Shown: piece after piece, positions 1 to 8,024 of the stretch
Position numbering within the stretch: the first letter of the stretch is position 1
Layout of the letters: each line of letters opens with the position of its first letter
Assembly (NCBI GenBank): GCA_964539665.1
Contig: CAZIKB010000076.1
Location: 1 to 30,809, forward strand
DNA length: 30,809 bases
Reading direction: 5' to 3'
Source: CAZIKB01 sp964539665
GTDB lineage: Bacteria > Zhuqueibacterota > Zhuqueibacteria > Oceanimicrobiales > Oceanimicrobiaceae
Notes under the pieces: model-generated
Told to the model about the DNA's origin: nothing
The model's database searches: none
What the model saw: only the letters and a program-made list of their open reading frames with translations
Program-made: the position numbers and the translations under genes

Positions 1-44
1 ATTTATACCAAATATAACAAGAGGGCATTTGTATTTCAATATAG

Positions 45-197
45 GAACTGAGAAATCCTTCGACGTTGCTCAGGATAAACTCCGTGACGAAGAATCTGTG
101 ACCACAAAACTATCATTTTTACAGTATGTTAGTGGACTCAGATTCTTTGCTCCCAAAGGTCGCTCAGAATGACATTTATGTATATTTTACAGAATCC
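45..197. repeat. Degenerate copy of dispersed palindromic (MITE-like) element
   Basis: From TGAGAAATCCTTCGAC at 49 to ACAGAATCC at 197 this aligns almost without gaps to 19661-19810, with a single length difference over about 150 bases. The right arm (TCAGAATGACATTTATG) is conserved. The left outer arm is eroded, so no clean terminal inverted repeat remains. It encodes no transposase. It is an old copy of the element annotated at 19629-19812. Confidence 0.75.
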
Positions 198-342
198 AGA
201 ACATCCAATAGTAAGTACAATCTAACACTAAGTGTAAAAAAAATTTACCAAATATAGTATAAATTCCCAAGGCAATTAATTACTATGTTGACGAATCATA
301 CTCATTACTAAAATAGCTTATTGTGGTATATGAAACTTTTAT

Positions 343-581
343 AGGATAAGTCACATCCTGGAGAGTTAAAATAGAATGGCAATAAGTCAAACCCTGACAT
401 CGAAGGATATTGATGCATCCTCTCCTCCAAAAAAAATAAGCACCAATTACAGAGTCAGTTATTTTGCAATATTTGTACCAAAACAGGTGTCAGTTATAAT
501 CATGTCTTAGTTGACCAACATAATTCATTAAAAATATTGTTTATAGCTCATACAGGATAAACTGAGGATAAATTGCATCCT
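343..581. repeat. Three AGGAT-N7/8-ATCCT dyads
   Basis: The same interrupted palindrome occurs at 343-359, 404-421 and 565-581. Each has arms AGGAT and ATCCT separated by 7, 8 and 7 bases, and the last two share the inner GC-ATCCT edge. They could be operator sites, small RNA hairpins, or remnants of a mobile element. No flanking gene shows which. Confidence 0.45.
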
Positions 582-601
582 TTCAGGTATGCAATTTTTT
601 T
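570..601 (+). terminator. Weak terminator-like hairpin
   Basis: AAATTGCAT (570-578) pairs perfectly with ATGCAATTT (589-597) around a 10-base loop and is followed by a run of T to 601. The stem is AT-rich and no plus-strand gene precedes it, so function is doubtful. Confidence 0.3.
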
Positions 602-672
602 CATAGTTTAAGACATAAATTTGCACAGATGGTGAAGAATTAATAAATTGGAACTATCTAAATGACATACTG

Positions 673-728
673 TGATTGCGAGCCTTCCGGAAACAATGGG
701 CAGGTGTGCCACGTGGCGTTCGCAATGA
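673..728. repeat. GC-rich palindromic repeat remnant
   Basis: TGATTGCGA (673-681) and TCGCAATGA (720-728) are inverted with one mismatch. The perfect palindrome GCCACGTGGC sits inside at 708-717. The patch is far richer in G+C than its surroundings. It resembles the short non-coding dispersed repeats with GTCATTGCGA ends found in many environmental genomes, which is a recollection and not a search result. Confidence 0.4.
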
Positions 729-927
729 CGGCCAGAATGCAGAGTTTCAGTCAACCACTAATAAGCGAAACTTCACCTCAAACCGACAAGTGCTTTCAGA
801 TAGTGTAACTGGTTAAAATTAGACTATTTGCAAAAATAATTAATTTCCTGGATTCAAAAAAGGTGCGATTGATAATACTAATGTAAATCAGGCGCTACGA
901 CATCAATTCATCCAACAGCGCAAATAA

Positions 928-2289
928 TTACAAATCATATTTTTTAACTTTATAACGCATGGTTCTCAAACTAATATTTAACATTTTTGCAGCTTCAGAT
1001 TTGTTTCCACCAGCCTGTTCAATCGCGTCTAATAAAATTAACTTCTCAACCTCTTCTGTTTTCTCTTTATATGTCTTGCCTGGATTTTGCAAAAAGTCCA
1101 GCTTAATACTTCTTTTTGATTTGGCAAACATACCAAATGGCAAATGTTTACGCAATATGGTTGAACCATCTCCTAAAACAATCGCATTTTCAATAGCATT
1201 CTCCAATTCACGCACATTTCCCGGCCATTCGTACATTAAACAGAGTTTTAAGGCTTCATCAGAAATAATAGGAGCAGGCATTGTATTTTCCATGCTAACT
1301 TTTTTAATAAAATGGTCAATAATCAATGGAATATCACCTTTTCTTTCACGGAGAGGCGGTAATACAATGGGTATCACATTCAATCGATAATATAGGTCAT
1401 CCCGGAATTTGCCCTGGTCTAATGCTTTCTCAAGATCGCGGTTAGTGGCAGTAATGACTCGAACATCGACATCAATGGTCTCAGTCCCTCCCAGCCGGGT
1501 AATCTGTCGTTCCTGCAAAACCCTGAGTAGTTTTACTTGAACACTCTCAGAAATATCCCCTATCTCATCTAAAAAAATGGTACCCCCCTGTGCTAATTCA
1601 AAGCGTCCTTTCTTGCTGTTATTGGCACCGGTAAAAGCTCCTTTTTCATATCCAAAAAGTTCACTCTCCAAAAGGGTTTCGGGGAAGGATGCACAACTAA
1701 TTTCAACGAGTGGTTTATTCATTCTCGGGCTGTTATAATGAATAGCGCGAGCGACTAACTCTTTCCCTGTGCCGCTTTCCCCTCGAATCAACACGGTCGA
1801 TTGTGTTTTGGCAACCTTAACAATTATGCTGAATATCTTCTCTATCACTTCGCTCTTGCCCACAATATTCTGGAAACTATAAGTCGATTTCACCTGTTTC
1901 TTCAACTCGATATTTTCATGCACTAAATCTTGTTCAGCAATCGCTTTTTCCAGAATAACAAACAACTCGTCTAAATCTAATGGTTTGGTCAGGTATTCAT
2001 AAACACCTTTTTTCATAGCTTCAACAGCGTCTTTCACAGAACTGTACGCTGTCATCACAATCGTTTTCATTTCAGGAGCAACAGGCAGTGACCGTTCATA
2101 GAGCTCCATCCCACTCATATCCGGCATTTTCAAATCAGTGAGTAGAATATTAAATTTATCATTTGCCAGACTTTTTAATGCTTTCTTAGCGCTCTCCACA
2201 CCTTCAACCTCGTAGCCTTCCTCGCTTAAAATTTCCTCTAAACCAGATAGAGTATTTCGATCGTCTTCAACAATTAATATTTTAGCCAT
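928..2289 (-). CDS. NtrC-family sigma-54-dependent response regulator
   Basis: A 453-residue two-component regulator that, when phosphorylated, would drive open-complex formation by sigma-54 RNA polymerase. The N-terminal receiver domain (about 1-120) has the acidic pair D9-D10, phospho-acceptor D52, T80 and K102. The AAA+ domain (about 140-380) has Walker A GESGTGKE at 170-177, the sigma-54 contact loop GAFTGA at 217-222 and Walker B TIFLDE at 237-242. The C-terminus carries a Fis-type helix-turn-helix (about 425-451). All key residues are present and the length is typical. No histidine kinase gene lies in the window, so its partner is unknown. The ribosome binding site is weak. Two sigma-54-like promoters elsewhere in the window (before 14285 and 24835) are possible targets, by inference only. 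Confidence 0.95.
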   Translation of the reverse strand: MAKILIVEDDRNTLSGLEEILSEEGYEVEGVESAKKALKSLANDKFNILLTDLKMPDMSGMELYERSLPVAPEMKTIVMTAYSSVKDAVEAMKKGVYEYLTKPLDLDELFVILEKAIAEQDLVHENIELKKQVKSTYSFQNIVGKSEVIEKIFSIIVKVAKTQSTVLIRGESGTGKELVARAIHYNSPRMNKPLVEISCASFPETLLESELFGYEKGAFTGANNSKKGRFELAQGGTIFLDEIGDISESVQVKLLRVLQERQITRLGGTETIDVDVRVITATNRDLEKALDQGKFRDDLYYRLNVIPIVLPPLRERKGDIPLIIDHFIKKVSMENTMPAPIISDEALKLCLMYEWPGNVRELENAIENAIVLGDGSTILRKHLPFGMFAKSKRSIKLDFLQNPGKTYKEKTEEVEKLILLDAIEQAGGNKSEAAKMLNISLRTMRYKVKKYDL

Positions 2290-2613
2290 TTGGATTCTAT
2301 GTTAGTTCTTGCTTATTTTTAAAAATACGGGCTTGTTTTCAGAAATCTATACAGATTAAAACTCTAAAGTATTCTATTATGTTTAACGCTTATGAAAATA
2401 AAATACAAAATTACCAATGAAAATGCAACCCATTTAAGTAAAGGTACTTTGTGGCACAGATTAACAAGTAATAGTCCATCCAGGCATGAACCATTCGGTT
2501 GAAACAGTTATTACCATTAAAAGACCAGCGCAAAGTTAATATTCGGGAATTTCAGAATACTGGAATTTTACAATTAATTACAGCTTTGCATCGCTGTCAA
2601 TTATAAGCATTTA
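2290..2613. other. Intergenic gap between serA and the regulator gene
   Basis: 324 bases with no supportable gene. It probably carries the promoter of the regulator gene, but I cannot point to a convincing -10/-35 or -24/-12 element on the minus strand. Confidence 0.6.
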
Positions 2614-3579
2614 TTATTGTTTCTGAATAACCTCTGGATTGACAATATTTTCAATACTATTATGGTGTAAAAAGTTTGCCACACTATGTGCAGTAACCTC
2701 AGCCACTCTTTGTAGCGCTTCAACGGTGGTAGCCGCTAAATGCGGTGTTGCAATGACATTGTCTAAACCTAAAAGTGGATTCTCCCCTGGCGGTTCTTTT
2801 TCATATACATCCAATGCAGCGCCGGCTATGGTACCGTTTTTTAACGCTTGATATAAAGCTCTTTCATCGATAATTCCGCCGCGGGCTGTATTTATTATCC
2901 TTGAATTGCTTTTACAAATTTTGAGGCTTTCTTCTCCAATTAAATATTTTGTATATTTTGTTACAGGAACATGGATGGATATGAAATCGCTTTGACGTAA
3001 AAGATTTTGCAAATCACTTTCTTCTACTCCGGCTGCAATAAAGGAATCGGATTCAATAAACGGATCATAAGCAAGTATTTGCATGCCGAAAGCCTTTGCC
3101 CGTTTGGCGACTTCGCGACCAATTTTCCCTAAACCAATCAGCCCCAATGTTTTTTGAAATAATTCTACTCCCATGAACGAACTCTTTTCCCATTGGCCAT
3201 TTGTCAGGGACATGTGCGCTCGAGGGATTTCCCGGCTCAAAGCCAACATCAAAGAAAACGTATATTCCACAACCGAAACTGTATTTGCCGATGCGGCATT
3301 TAATACTGCGATTCCTTTATTTGTGGCTGTCGGGATATCGATATTGTCAACTCCGACGCCTGCCCGGCCAATGACTCTCAGGTTTTTACCATGCGCAATT
3401 ACATCAGCGGTCACTTTGGTTGCACTGCGAACAACCAGGCCATCAAAACTTTCAATCATTTGACAAAGTTCAGTGGGTGCGACTCCAGGCGAGTATTGAA
3501 CTTGCAGCCCCCTGGATTTTAAAATATCTATACAGATTTCAGCAACCTGATCAGAAATAAATATTTTTTTTGTGGACAT
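2614..3579 (-). CDS. serA: D-3-phosphoglycerate dehydrogenase, short form
   Basis: Cytosolic NAD-dependent 2-hydroxyacid dehydrogenase expected to oxidise 3-phosphoglycerate to 3-phosphohydroxypyruvate, the first step of serine synthesis. The substrate-binding part carries VVRSATKVT and GRAGVGVDNID. The Rossmann domain has GLGKIGREVAKRA with D of YDP downstream. The catalytic Arg lies in NTARGG, Glu in DVYEKEPP and His in TPHLAATT. At 321 residues it lacks the C-terminal ACT/regulatory domain of longer SerA proteins, so serine feedback through ACT is not expected. An AGGA element sits upstream of the ATG. It starts 11 bases downstream of the decayed methyltransferase gene and so probably shared a transcript with it. 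A related D-2-hydroxyacid dehydrogenase with another substrate remains possible. Confidence 0.88.
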   Translation of the reverse strand: MSTKKIFISDQVAEICIDILKSRGLQVQYSPGVAPTELCQMIESFDGLVVRSATKVTADVIAHGKNLRVIGRAGVGVDNIDIPTATNKGIAVLNAASANTVSVVEYTFSLMLALSREIPRAHMSLTNGQWEKSSFMGVELFQKTLGLIGLGKIGREVAKRAKAFGMQILAYDPFIESDSFIAAGVEESDLQNLLRQSDFISIHVPVTKYTKYLIGEESLKICKSNSRIINTARGGIIDERALYQALKNGTIAGAALDVYEKEPPGENPLLGLDNVIATPHLAATTVEALQRVAEVTAHSVANFLHHNSIENIVNPEVIQKQ

Positions 3580-3590
3580 TGTGATAAATC

Positions 3591-4331
3591 CTATTGTTGT
3601 TTATAATAACGCTGACGATTAGCCTCACCAAGTAAAAGACAGGCTGCATGGATCAGGGAAAGCGATGAAGCATTTTCTGATGTCATGGGAATGCGCACAA
3701 ATCCATTGCATTTACTTCTCAATCCACCAGAAAGTCCCCGTTTCTCGCCGCCTACAGCCAGAGCCACAGGTGCAGAACAATCTACTTCGTAGATGGTACG
3801 CTTCACATTGGCAATGCATCCCCAGAGTTTGATATCAAATCGGTCCTGCCTGGAAACCTCCGTTGCTTAAGAAAATTTAATTACTGGCAGTCGTTCAAAA
3901 GCTCCGGAAGAGGAACATGATACAGAAGTCTCATCGAAATCCCAAGGATGTTTCTTCAGCAGAACAGTTTGTGCGCCTAAAGCCTCAGCCGAGCGCAGCA
4001 TATATCCCAGATGCCGTGCATCCTCTACGCCTTCTAATACCAAAAGTTAAGGCAGCCCTGAGCTCTTTTGCAAAATATCACCTAAATCACTGAAAGTGTT
4101 GAGCCGTTTACGACTGAAAAGCGCAATGATGCCGCCGTGGGATTTACCATGCGCAATGTAGTCAAGTTTATCGGTGGAGAGGAACTTCATTGGTACATTC
4201 TGACTTTCCGCTTCGGTCAAAACATTCTGAAATCTCTCTGTTTTCGCGTTAGCTTTTAACAGGGTTACTTCAAATTTTCTCTGACGGACCTTAAGAGCAG
4301 AGAGCACAGACTGTTGGCCTTCAAGCTGCAT
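3591..4331 (-). pseudogene. Decayed SpoU/TrmH-family RNA 2'-O-methyltransferase
   Basis: One continuous frame of 247 codons, about the length of an RlmB/TrmH-type enzyme, interrupted by two in-frame TAA codons at 4047-4049 and 3867-3869. The first segment (LEGQQSVLSALK...) matches the N-terminal substrate-binding domain. The middle segment (LLVLEGVEDARHLGYMLRSAEA) matches SpoU motif 1, but the usual Asn is His. The last segment (ALAVGGEKRGLS, then SSLSLIHAA) matches motifs 2 and 3, with the conserved Asn of the SLN motif replaced by Ser. Damage is by substitution, not frameshift. The region before motif 2 also looks shortened. Missing catalytic-knot residues plus two stops indicate a pseudogene, not recoding, because neighbouring genes have no internal TAA. 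Confidence 0.85.
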
Positions 4332-4426
4332 AAATCACAAGTTAGTAAAGTGCGTTTCAGAATAAATATAAATGAATCGTCAACTATTTCAATCCAATGC
4401 GGTAGCAAGCCCAATACGGGAAAAAA

Positions 4427-5155
4427 TCAGTCAAACTTCACGTCAGGTTTGTTCTTCTGTGTAGAGTCAGTTTCAACCTCGCTAACTTCCAAATTAATAT
4501 CATCAAACCAGGTATAAGCGCTTTGATGAGAATTATCAGTATCCACCATGATTGCCAGAGCTGTAATCATTTCCGGAGATTTGCCAAATATTTTCTGGTA
4601 ATCAAAAATTATGTTTCTTTCTTCCTCAATCCATTTATTCTTATTTTTATCACCGCTTTGAACAACTACAATAGCAACGCTATTAGCGTAAGGACTTTTG
4701 AAAACGCGGCCAACAGGCTCTTTAGCTGCCCAGACATAGCAAATTGACCGGGTTTTCCAACTGACAAGGTTCGGTTCAAAGACAACATATAATCTGGCAG
4801 CGTAGTCATCGCCTTTTTTTGATTTTTCAGGAGCGTCACCGGAAAGGCTGTTCTCCACTTTCCAACTCCAGGAAAGTTTACCTCGTCGACCAGGCTGAAT
4901 TTCTAACATGCGCCACAATGCCGAAGCAGAGTTTTCACTGACCACCATAAGAACTGAATTGCTGTCCTCTTCAACCACCTCATAATTGGCAGGCTTATCG
5001 TATACCATTCTTTCCACCCAATTTTGCTGCCAACCTTTTTGAAAGTCCTCTGTACTTTTAATCGTGGAATTTTGTGTGAAAGCAGCACTCACCAAAATCA
5101 TCGTTAGAGAAAAAAAGAAAACGATTTGTAGACATCTATTTAATGAATTCATCAA
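4427..5155 (-). CDS. DUF3047 family secreted protein
   Basis: 242 residues with an N-terminal signal peptide (hydrophobic stretch about 10-25, ending near SAAFTQ). The mature part has the recognisable DUF3047 pattern: LSWSWKV, GDDYAARLYVVF, a SICYVWA segment, SPYANSVAIVVVQSG, W-EEERN and an AIMVDTDNS segment near the C-terminus. The family is periplasmic or exported, with no biochemical function known to me. The C-terminal tail is polar (VETDSTQKNKPD). It lies between pdxH (113-base gap) and the decayed methyltransferase (95-base gap), all on the minus strand, so they may form a loose operon. No lipobox is visible. Confidence 0.85.
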   Translation of the reverse strand: MMNSLNRCLQIVFFFSLTMILVSAAFTQNSTIKSTEDFQKGWQQNWVERMVYDKPANYEVVEEDSNSVLMVVSENSASALWRMLEIQPGRRGKLSWSWKVENSLSGDAPEKSKKGDDYAARLYVVFEPNLVSWKTRSICYVWAAKEPVGRVFKSPYANSVAIVVVQSGDKNKNKWIEEERNIIFDYQKIFGKSPEMITALAIMVDTDNSHQSAYTWFDDINLEVSEVETDSTQKNKPDVKFD

Positions 5156-5268
5156 TTGCCCTTTCTATTATTTGGAGTATCAAAGTATTTTAGATTTTTT
5201 ACTGTAAAATTAAGTTAAGCACTTTAGCTCACGTTAGTTGGGACCTGTTGCAGCTTTGCCAGCCAGGT

Positions 5269-5853
5269 TTAAGGATAAAGAAGACGCTTTGACCAGTTGC
5301 TTTTCTCTCGTGTGTAAAGCGTTCTCACATGAAGTCGGTATTCTTGTCTTTCCCAAAATTCAATCAGTTCGGTGATTAATCTGAAACCAGACCAGAATGG
5401 AGGACGGGGAATTTCTTCACCGGAATATTTTAATTCAATTTCCTGAATCCTGGAATTTAACTCACTAAGCTTTTTTAGTGTCGAACTTTGTTTTGAAGCC
5501 CAGGCGCCTATTTGACTGTCCCGAGGACGACTGGCAAAATAAGCGTCCGCTTCTTCATTTGTGACCTGTTGCACCCGCCCTTCTACTCGTACCTGGTAGT
5601 GAACCGGCTCCCAATAAAAGCAGAGCGCCGCGTGAGGGTTAACCTTGAGCTCCGCAGCTTTGCGGCTGTTGAAATTTGTGTAAAAAACAAAACCCTGTTC
5701 ATCAAATCCTTTCAGTAAAACCACACGTGCGGAGGGTTTGCCACCGGCTGCCGCCGTGGCCAGGATCACTGCTGAGGATTCCTGAACTCCTGATTGTGAA
5801 TATTTTTCGTAAAGTTCAGCGAACATTTTTATTGGGTCCGACTCAGGATTCAT
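5269..5853 (-). CDS. pdxH: Pyridoxamine 5'-phosphate oxidase (PNPOx)
   Basis: FMN enzyme that oxidises pyridoxine or pyridoxamine 5'-phosphate to pyridoxal 5'-phosphate. Diagnostic segments are SARVVLLKGFDEQGFVFYTNFNS (FMN binding, quoted here in part: SARVVLLKGFD, FYTNFNSRKA), then SRPRDSQIGAWASKQSS and IEFWERQEYRLH. At 194 residues it starts at the equivalent of the ADP/ESDP-xxxF segment and lacks the extra N-terminal stretch of E. coli PdxH. The C-terminal signature is altered: the usual RLHDR reads RLHVR and the Pro before IEFW is Thr. The active-site Arg and His are kept, so activity is plausible but not certain. It heads the minus-strand block that ends with serA. Confidence 0.88.
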   Translation of the reverse strand: MNPESDPIKMFAELYEKYSQSGVQESSAVILATAAAGGKPSARVVLLKGFDEQGFVFYTNFNSRKAAELKVNPHAALCFYWEPVHYQVRVEGRVQQVTNEEADAYFASRPRDSQIGAWASKQSSTLKKLSELNSRIQEIELKYSGEEIPRPPFWSGFRLITELIEFWERQEYRLHVRTLYTREKSNWSKRLLYP

Positions 5854-6076
5854 ATTTTACCTGTTCAATTTTAAAAATATAGAACACGTCAATAATAAAT
5901 AAAATATATTTATTATGCAACTTAAAAGGAAATATCTTTATATTATGGCAATCCTGGTGGGATGGAGATCATACTTCGATTCAGCTCAGTATGAAGTGTG
6001 ATTGTTTGCCTGAGTTAGCTTCATGGTGAGTCCCGAAGATATTTCGCATTGGCGTCAACTTAAGGGTATTGAGTAG

Positions 6077-6174
6077 AACCTCCCGAAGGTTTTGGAGTAA
6101 ATTGGGTACTGTTACAAGCCTTTTGTTGCATTTAAAAGTTGAATTTAGATATAGAATCAAACCTTCGGGAGGTT
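6077..6174. repeat. Inverted pair of AACCT-TCGGG-AGGTT hairpins
   Basis: AACCTCCCGAAGGTTT (6077-6092) is repeated as its exact reverse complement at 6159-6174, a perfect 16-base match 66 bases apart. Each arm is itself a 5-base stem with a 5-base loop. Paired palindromes of this kind resemble REP/BIME elements mobilised by RAYT (IS200-like) transposases. No such transposase is in the window. Confidence 0.6.
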
Positions 6175-6326
6175 AGGTTGACCCCCGTACAGTTTTTAAT
6201 GGGCAGAATAATTTTAATCTAAAAGCTTAAAATTTACTTGCTTATGCTTTTCAATGGCTGTATCTTTTCCCAAATTGGGACATGTTATAATTCCAAAACA
6301 ATGACCGTAAATGCTCATAAAAATTT

Positions 6327-6335
6327 GGAGGGAGA
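6327..6335 (+). promoter_or_regulatory. Ribosome binding site fixing the 6340 start
   Basis: GGAGGGAGA lies 4 bases before ATG 6340 (GGAGG itself is 8 bases away). It falls inside the longer reading frame that opens at 6238. This, with the signal peptide that follows, makes 6340 the start. Confidence 0.8.
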
Positions 6336-6339
6336 TGTC

Positions 6340-7254
6340 ATGATTAACGAAATGTTTATTGGCGCCACTAATAGGCTACTTTGTTTTACTTTCTTATTTC
6401 TATTTACCTGTGCAGCGCATGCTCAGGAGAGCAAAAGTGTTAAAGATAATTTAGTCATTCCAGATTCGAATTATGTGCAAATCATTAAAACGCGTTATGG
6501 TTCAACCCTTATCGGTCGTATTATCGAAATTGGTGAAAATGAAATTAAGTTTCAGACGCAAATGGGTGAAATAAAGATTGCCATTGCAAAAATCGAAGAA
6601 ATTAAAACAGCGCCGGCAACTTCGATCAAAGCTGGTAAGTATTGGTTCCCGAATCCTAATAGTACTAGACTGTATTTCGCTCCGACGGGCCGGATGCTCA
6701 AAAAGGGTGAAGGGTATTTTTCGGACTATTATTTGTTTTTTCCCGGGATCGCGTATGGAATCTCAGACAATTTTACCATTGGTGGCGGTATGTCACTTGT
6801 GCCAGGGATAGGACTGGATGACCAACTGTTTTATTTCACACCGAAGATAGGAGGCAAGGTTTCCGATAAAGTTAATTTCGCCGGAGGAGCTCTTATCATC
6901 GCTATACCAGGTTTTGAAGATGATGATGACAGTCCTGTTGTTGGTATTCTTTACGGTGTAGGAACCTATGGAACGGATAACAGCAGTTTTACAGCAGGCC
7001 TGGGATTTGGATTTGTAGATGGTGATTTTGCAGACAAACCTATGATAATGCTTGGAGTAGAACACAGATTATCTCGAAGGACAGCATTTGTTTCAGAAAA
7101 CTGGATTATGCCGGGTGTGGATAACCCGTTAATCTCATACGGTATACGATTCTTTGGCGAGAAATTAAGTATTGATCTTGCATTGTTAAATACAATAGGC
7201 GAATGGGCATTTTTCCCAGGATTTCCTTATATTGATTTTGTGTTTAATTTTTAA
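6340..7254 (+). CDS. Secreted, outer-membrane barrel-like protein
   Basis: 304 residues from ATG 6340. A signal peptide (hydrophobic LLCFTFLFLFTCAAHA) is followed by a short beta-rich domain with the pattern IIKTRYGSTLIGRIIEI...GEIKIAIAKIEEI. That pattern is common in exported proteins of FCB bacteria and resembles a small SH3/Sm-like barrel. The remainder is Gly- and aromatic-rich with alternating hydrophobic strands (GIAYGISDNFTIGGGMS, GLGFGFVDG) and ends in Phe (FVFNF), a typical outer-membrane barrel end. I do not recognise a named family or substrate. It abuts the acetyltransferase gene with no spacer. Transport or surface structure would be plausible roles, but that is inference. Confidence 0.75.
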   Translation: MINEMFIGATNRLLCFTFLFLFTCAAHAQESKSVKDNLVIPDSNYVQIIKTRYGSTLIGRIIEIGENEIKFQTQMGEIKIAIAKIEEIKTAPATSIKAGKYWFPNPNSTRLYFAPTGRMLKKGEGYFSDYYLFFPGIAYGISDNFTIGGGMSLVPGIGLDDQLFYFTPKIGGKVSDKVNFAGGALIIAIPGFEDDDDSPVVGILYGVGTYGTDNSSFTAGLGFGFVDGDFADKPMIMLGVEHRLSRRTAFVSENWIMPGVDNPLISYGIRFFGEKLSIDLALLNTIGEWAFFPGFPYIDFVFNF

Positions 7255-7977
7255 ATGGTTACACAAATTGAATCAAAATTTATCGAATTGGCAGCAAAGC
7301 TGCCTGATATTCCGCGCTGGATTGATGCGCGCAGCCTGCTGCTCTCTGGCCGATGTGAAATATATGGCTTTCACAATAATCGTTCGTTAAATTTCGCCTT
7401 GCGGAATTGTGATTTTCCACTAATCTGTGTGGTCGGTGAACCGTCCCAGTCGGCTATTCAGCAGGCCATATCCGCAGCAGGGACATCCGCGGAAATTTTA
7501 GCCACCCCGGAAAACTGTCATCATATTAACTCCATACTTAGAAATTGGCAGAAAGAAAGGGCAATTTTACATAATTTGAAGCAACCGATTGACTCTGTAG
7601 AAAGAATTAAGCAGGATGTGAAGTTCGTTTCAGAAGATGAATTGCTATCTTTAAGAACTCAGGACCCGGAACTTGCAAATGAATTATTAAAAGCATTGTC
7701 TTATGCCCCTATAGCGGCTGCCCTGTATAAAAACCAGCCGGTCTCCTTTTGTTACGCTGCAGAAGAAACCGAAACACTCTGGGATATCTCCATTGACACA
7801 CTCAAAAAATTTCAAAGAAAAGGTTTTGCCCAAAAATGTCTGAAATTTATGCTCCGTTACATGCTGAAAAAAGGCAAGCAGCCGGTCTGGGGAGCGGTGG
7901 AGTCGAATCTGACCTCATTGAGATTGGCTGAAAAATTAGGATTTGAAGTTATGGATGAGCTGTATTTATTTTCTTGA
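7255..7977 (+). CDS. GNAT-family N-acetyltransferase-like protein
   Basis: 240 residues. The C-terminal third has the GNAT fold pattern: LWDISIDTLKKFQRKGFAQ (acetyl-CoA loop region with R/G-F-A), a long amphipathic helix, then WGAVESNLTSLRLAEKLGFE, where N-xx-S-xx-LxxKLGF is the classic C-terminal GNAT signature. The N-terminal 120 residues are unassigned and may recognise the substrate. The ATG directly follows the TAA of the barrel-like gene and there is no Shine-Dalgarno sequence, so translation may depend on coupling. metH follows within 50 bases on the same strand. The substrate cannot be told from sequence. Confidence 0.8.
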   Translation: MVTQIESKFIELAAKLPDIPRWIDARSLLLSGRCEIYGFHNNRSLNFALRNCDFPLICVVGEPSQSAIQQAISAAGTSAEILATPENCHHINSILRNWQKERAILHNLKQPIDSVERIKQDVKFVSEDELLSLRTQDPELANELLKALSYAPIAAALYKNQPVSFCYAAEETETLWDISIDTLKKFQRKGFAQKCLKFMLRYMLKKGKQPVWGAVESNLTSLRLAEKLGFEVMDELYLFS

Positions 7978-8024
7978 ATTAAAGCAACTTATTTCATATT
8001 TTGAAAACTTCACAACAATCGCCT

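Larger units (their letters stand above)
1..927. other. Non-coding, repeat-rich region downstream of the response regulator
   Basis: I see no convincing gene over 40 codons here. The stretch holds a degenerate copy of a dispersed palindromic element (45-197), three copies of a small AGGAT/ATCCT dyad (343-581), a hairpin with a T run (570-601) and a GC-rich palindromic patch (673-728). Base composition outside the patch is strongly AT-rich. It lies 3' of the minus-strand regulator gene, so it contains no promoter for it. Confidence 0.7.
5854..6339. other. Repeat-bearing divergent intergenic region
   Basis: Separates pdxH (minus) from the barrel-like gene (plus). It holds a small dyad CATACT/AGTATG (5970-5993) and the inverted pair of hairpins at 6077-6174. 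A plus-strand reading frame does extend upstream from 6340 to 6238, but the strong ribosome binding site at 6327 argues that 6238-6339 is untranslated leader. I found no convincing promoter. Confidence 0.55.

Noticed and set aside
959..1390. 143-codon plus-strand frame inside the response-regulator gene
   Set aside because: It lies antisense to strongly conserved AAA+ and helix-turn-helix coding sequence and has no recognisable domain.
3591..4331. Reading the methyltransferase stops as an alternative genetic code
   Set aside because: All other genes end in standard stops and none has an internal TAA. The catalytic Asn residues are also lost.
6238..6339. Upstream extension of the barrel-like protein
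   Set aside because: It would place 34 residues before a normal signal peptide and skip the strong ribosome binding site at 6327-6335.
7978..8024. Cobalamin or SAM riboswitch before metH
   Set aside because: The gap is under 50 bases and shows no B12-box or SAM-aptamer pattern.
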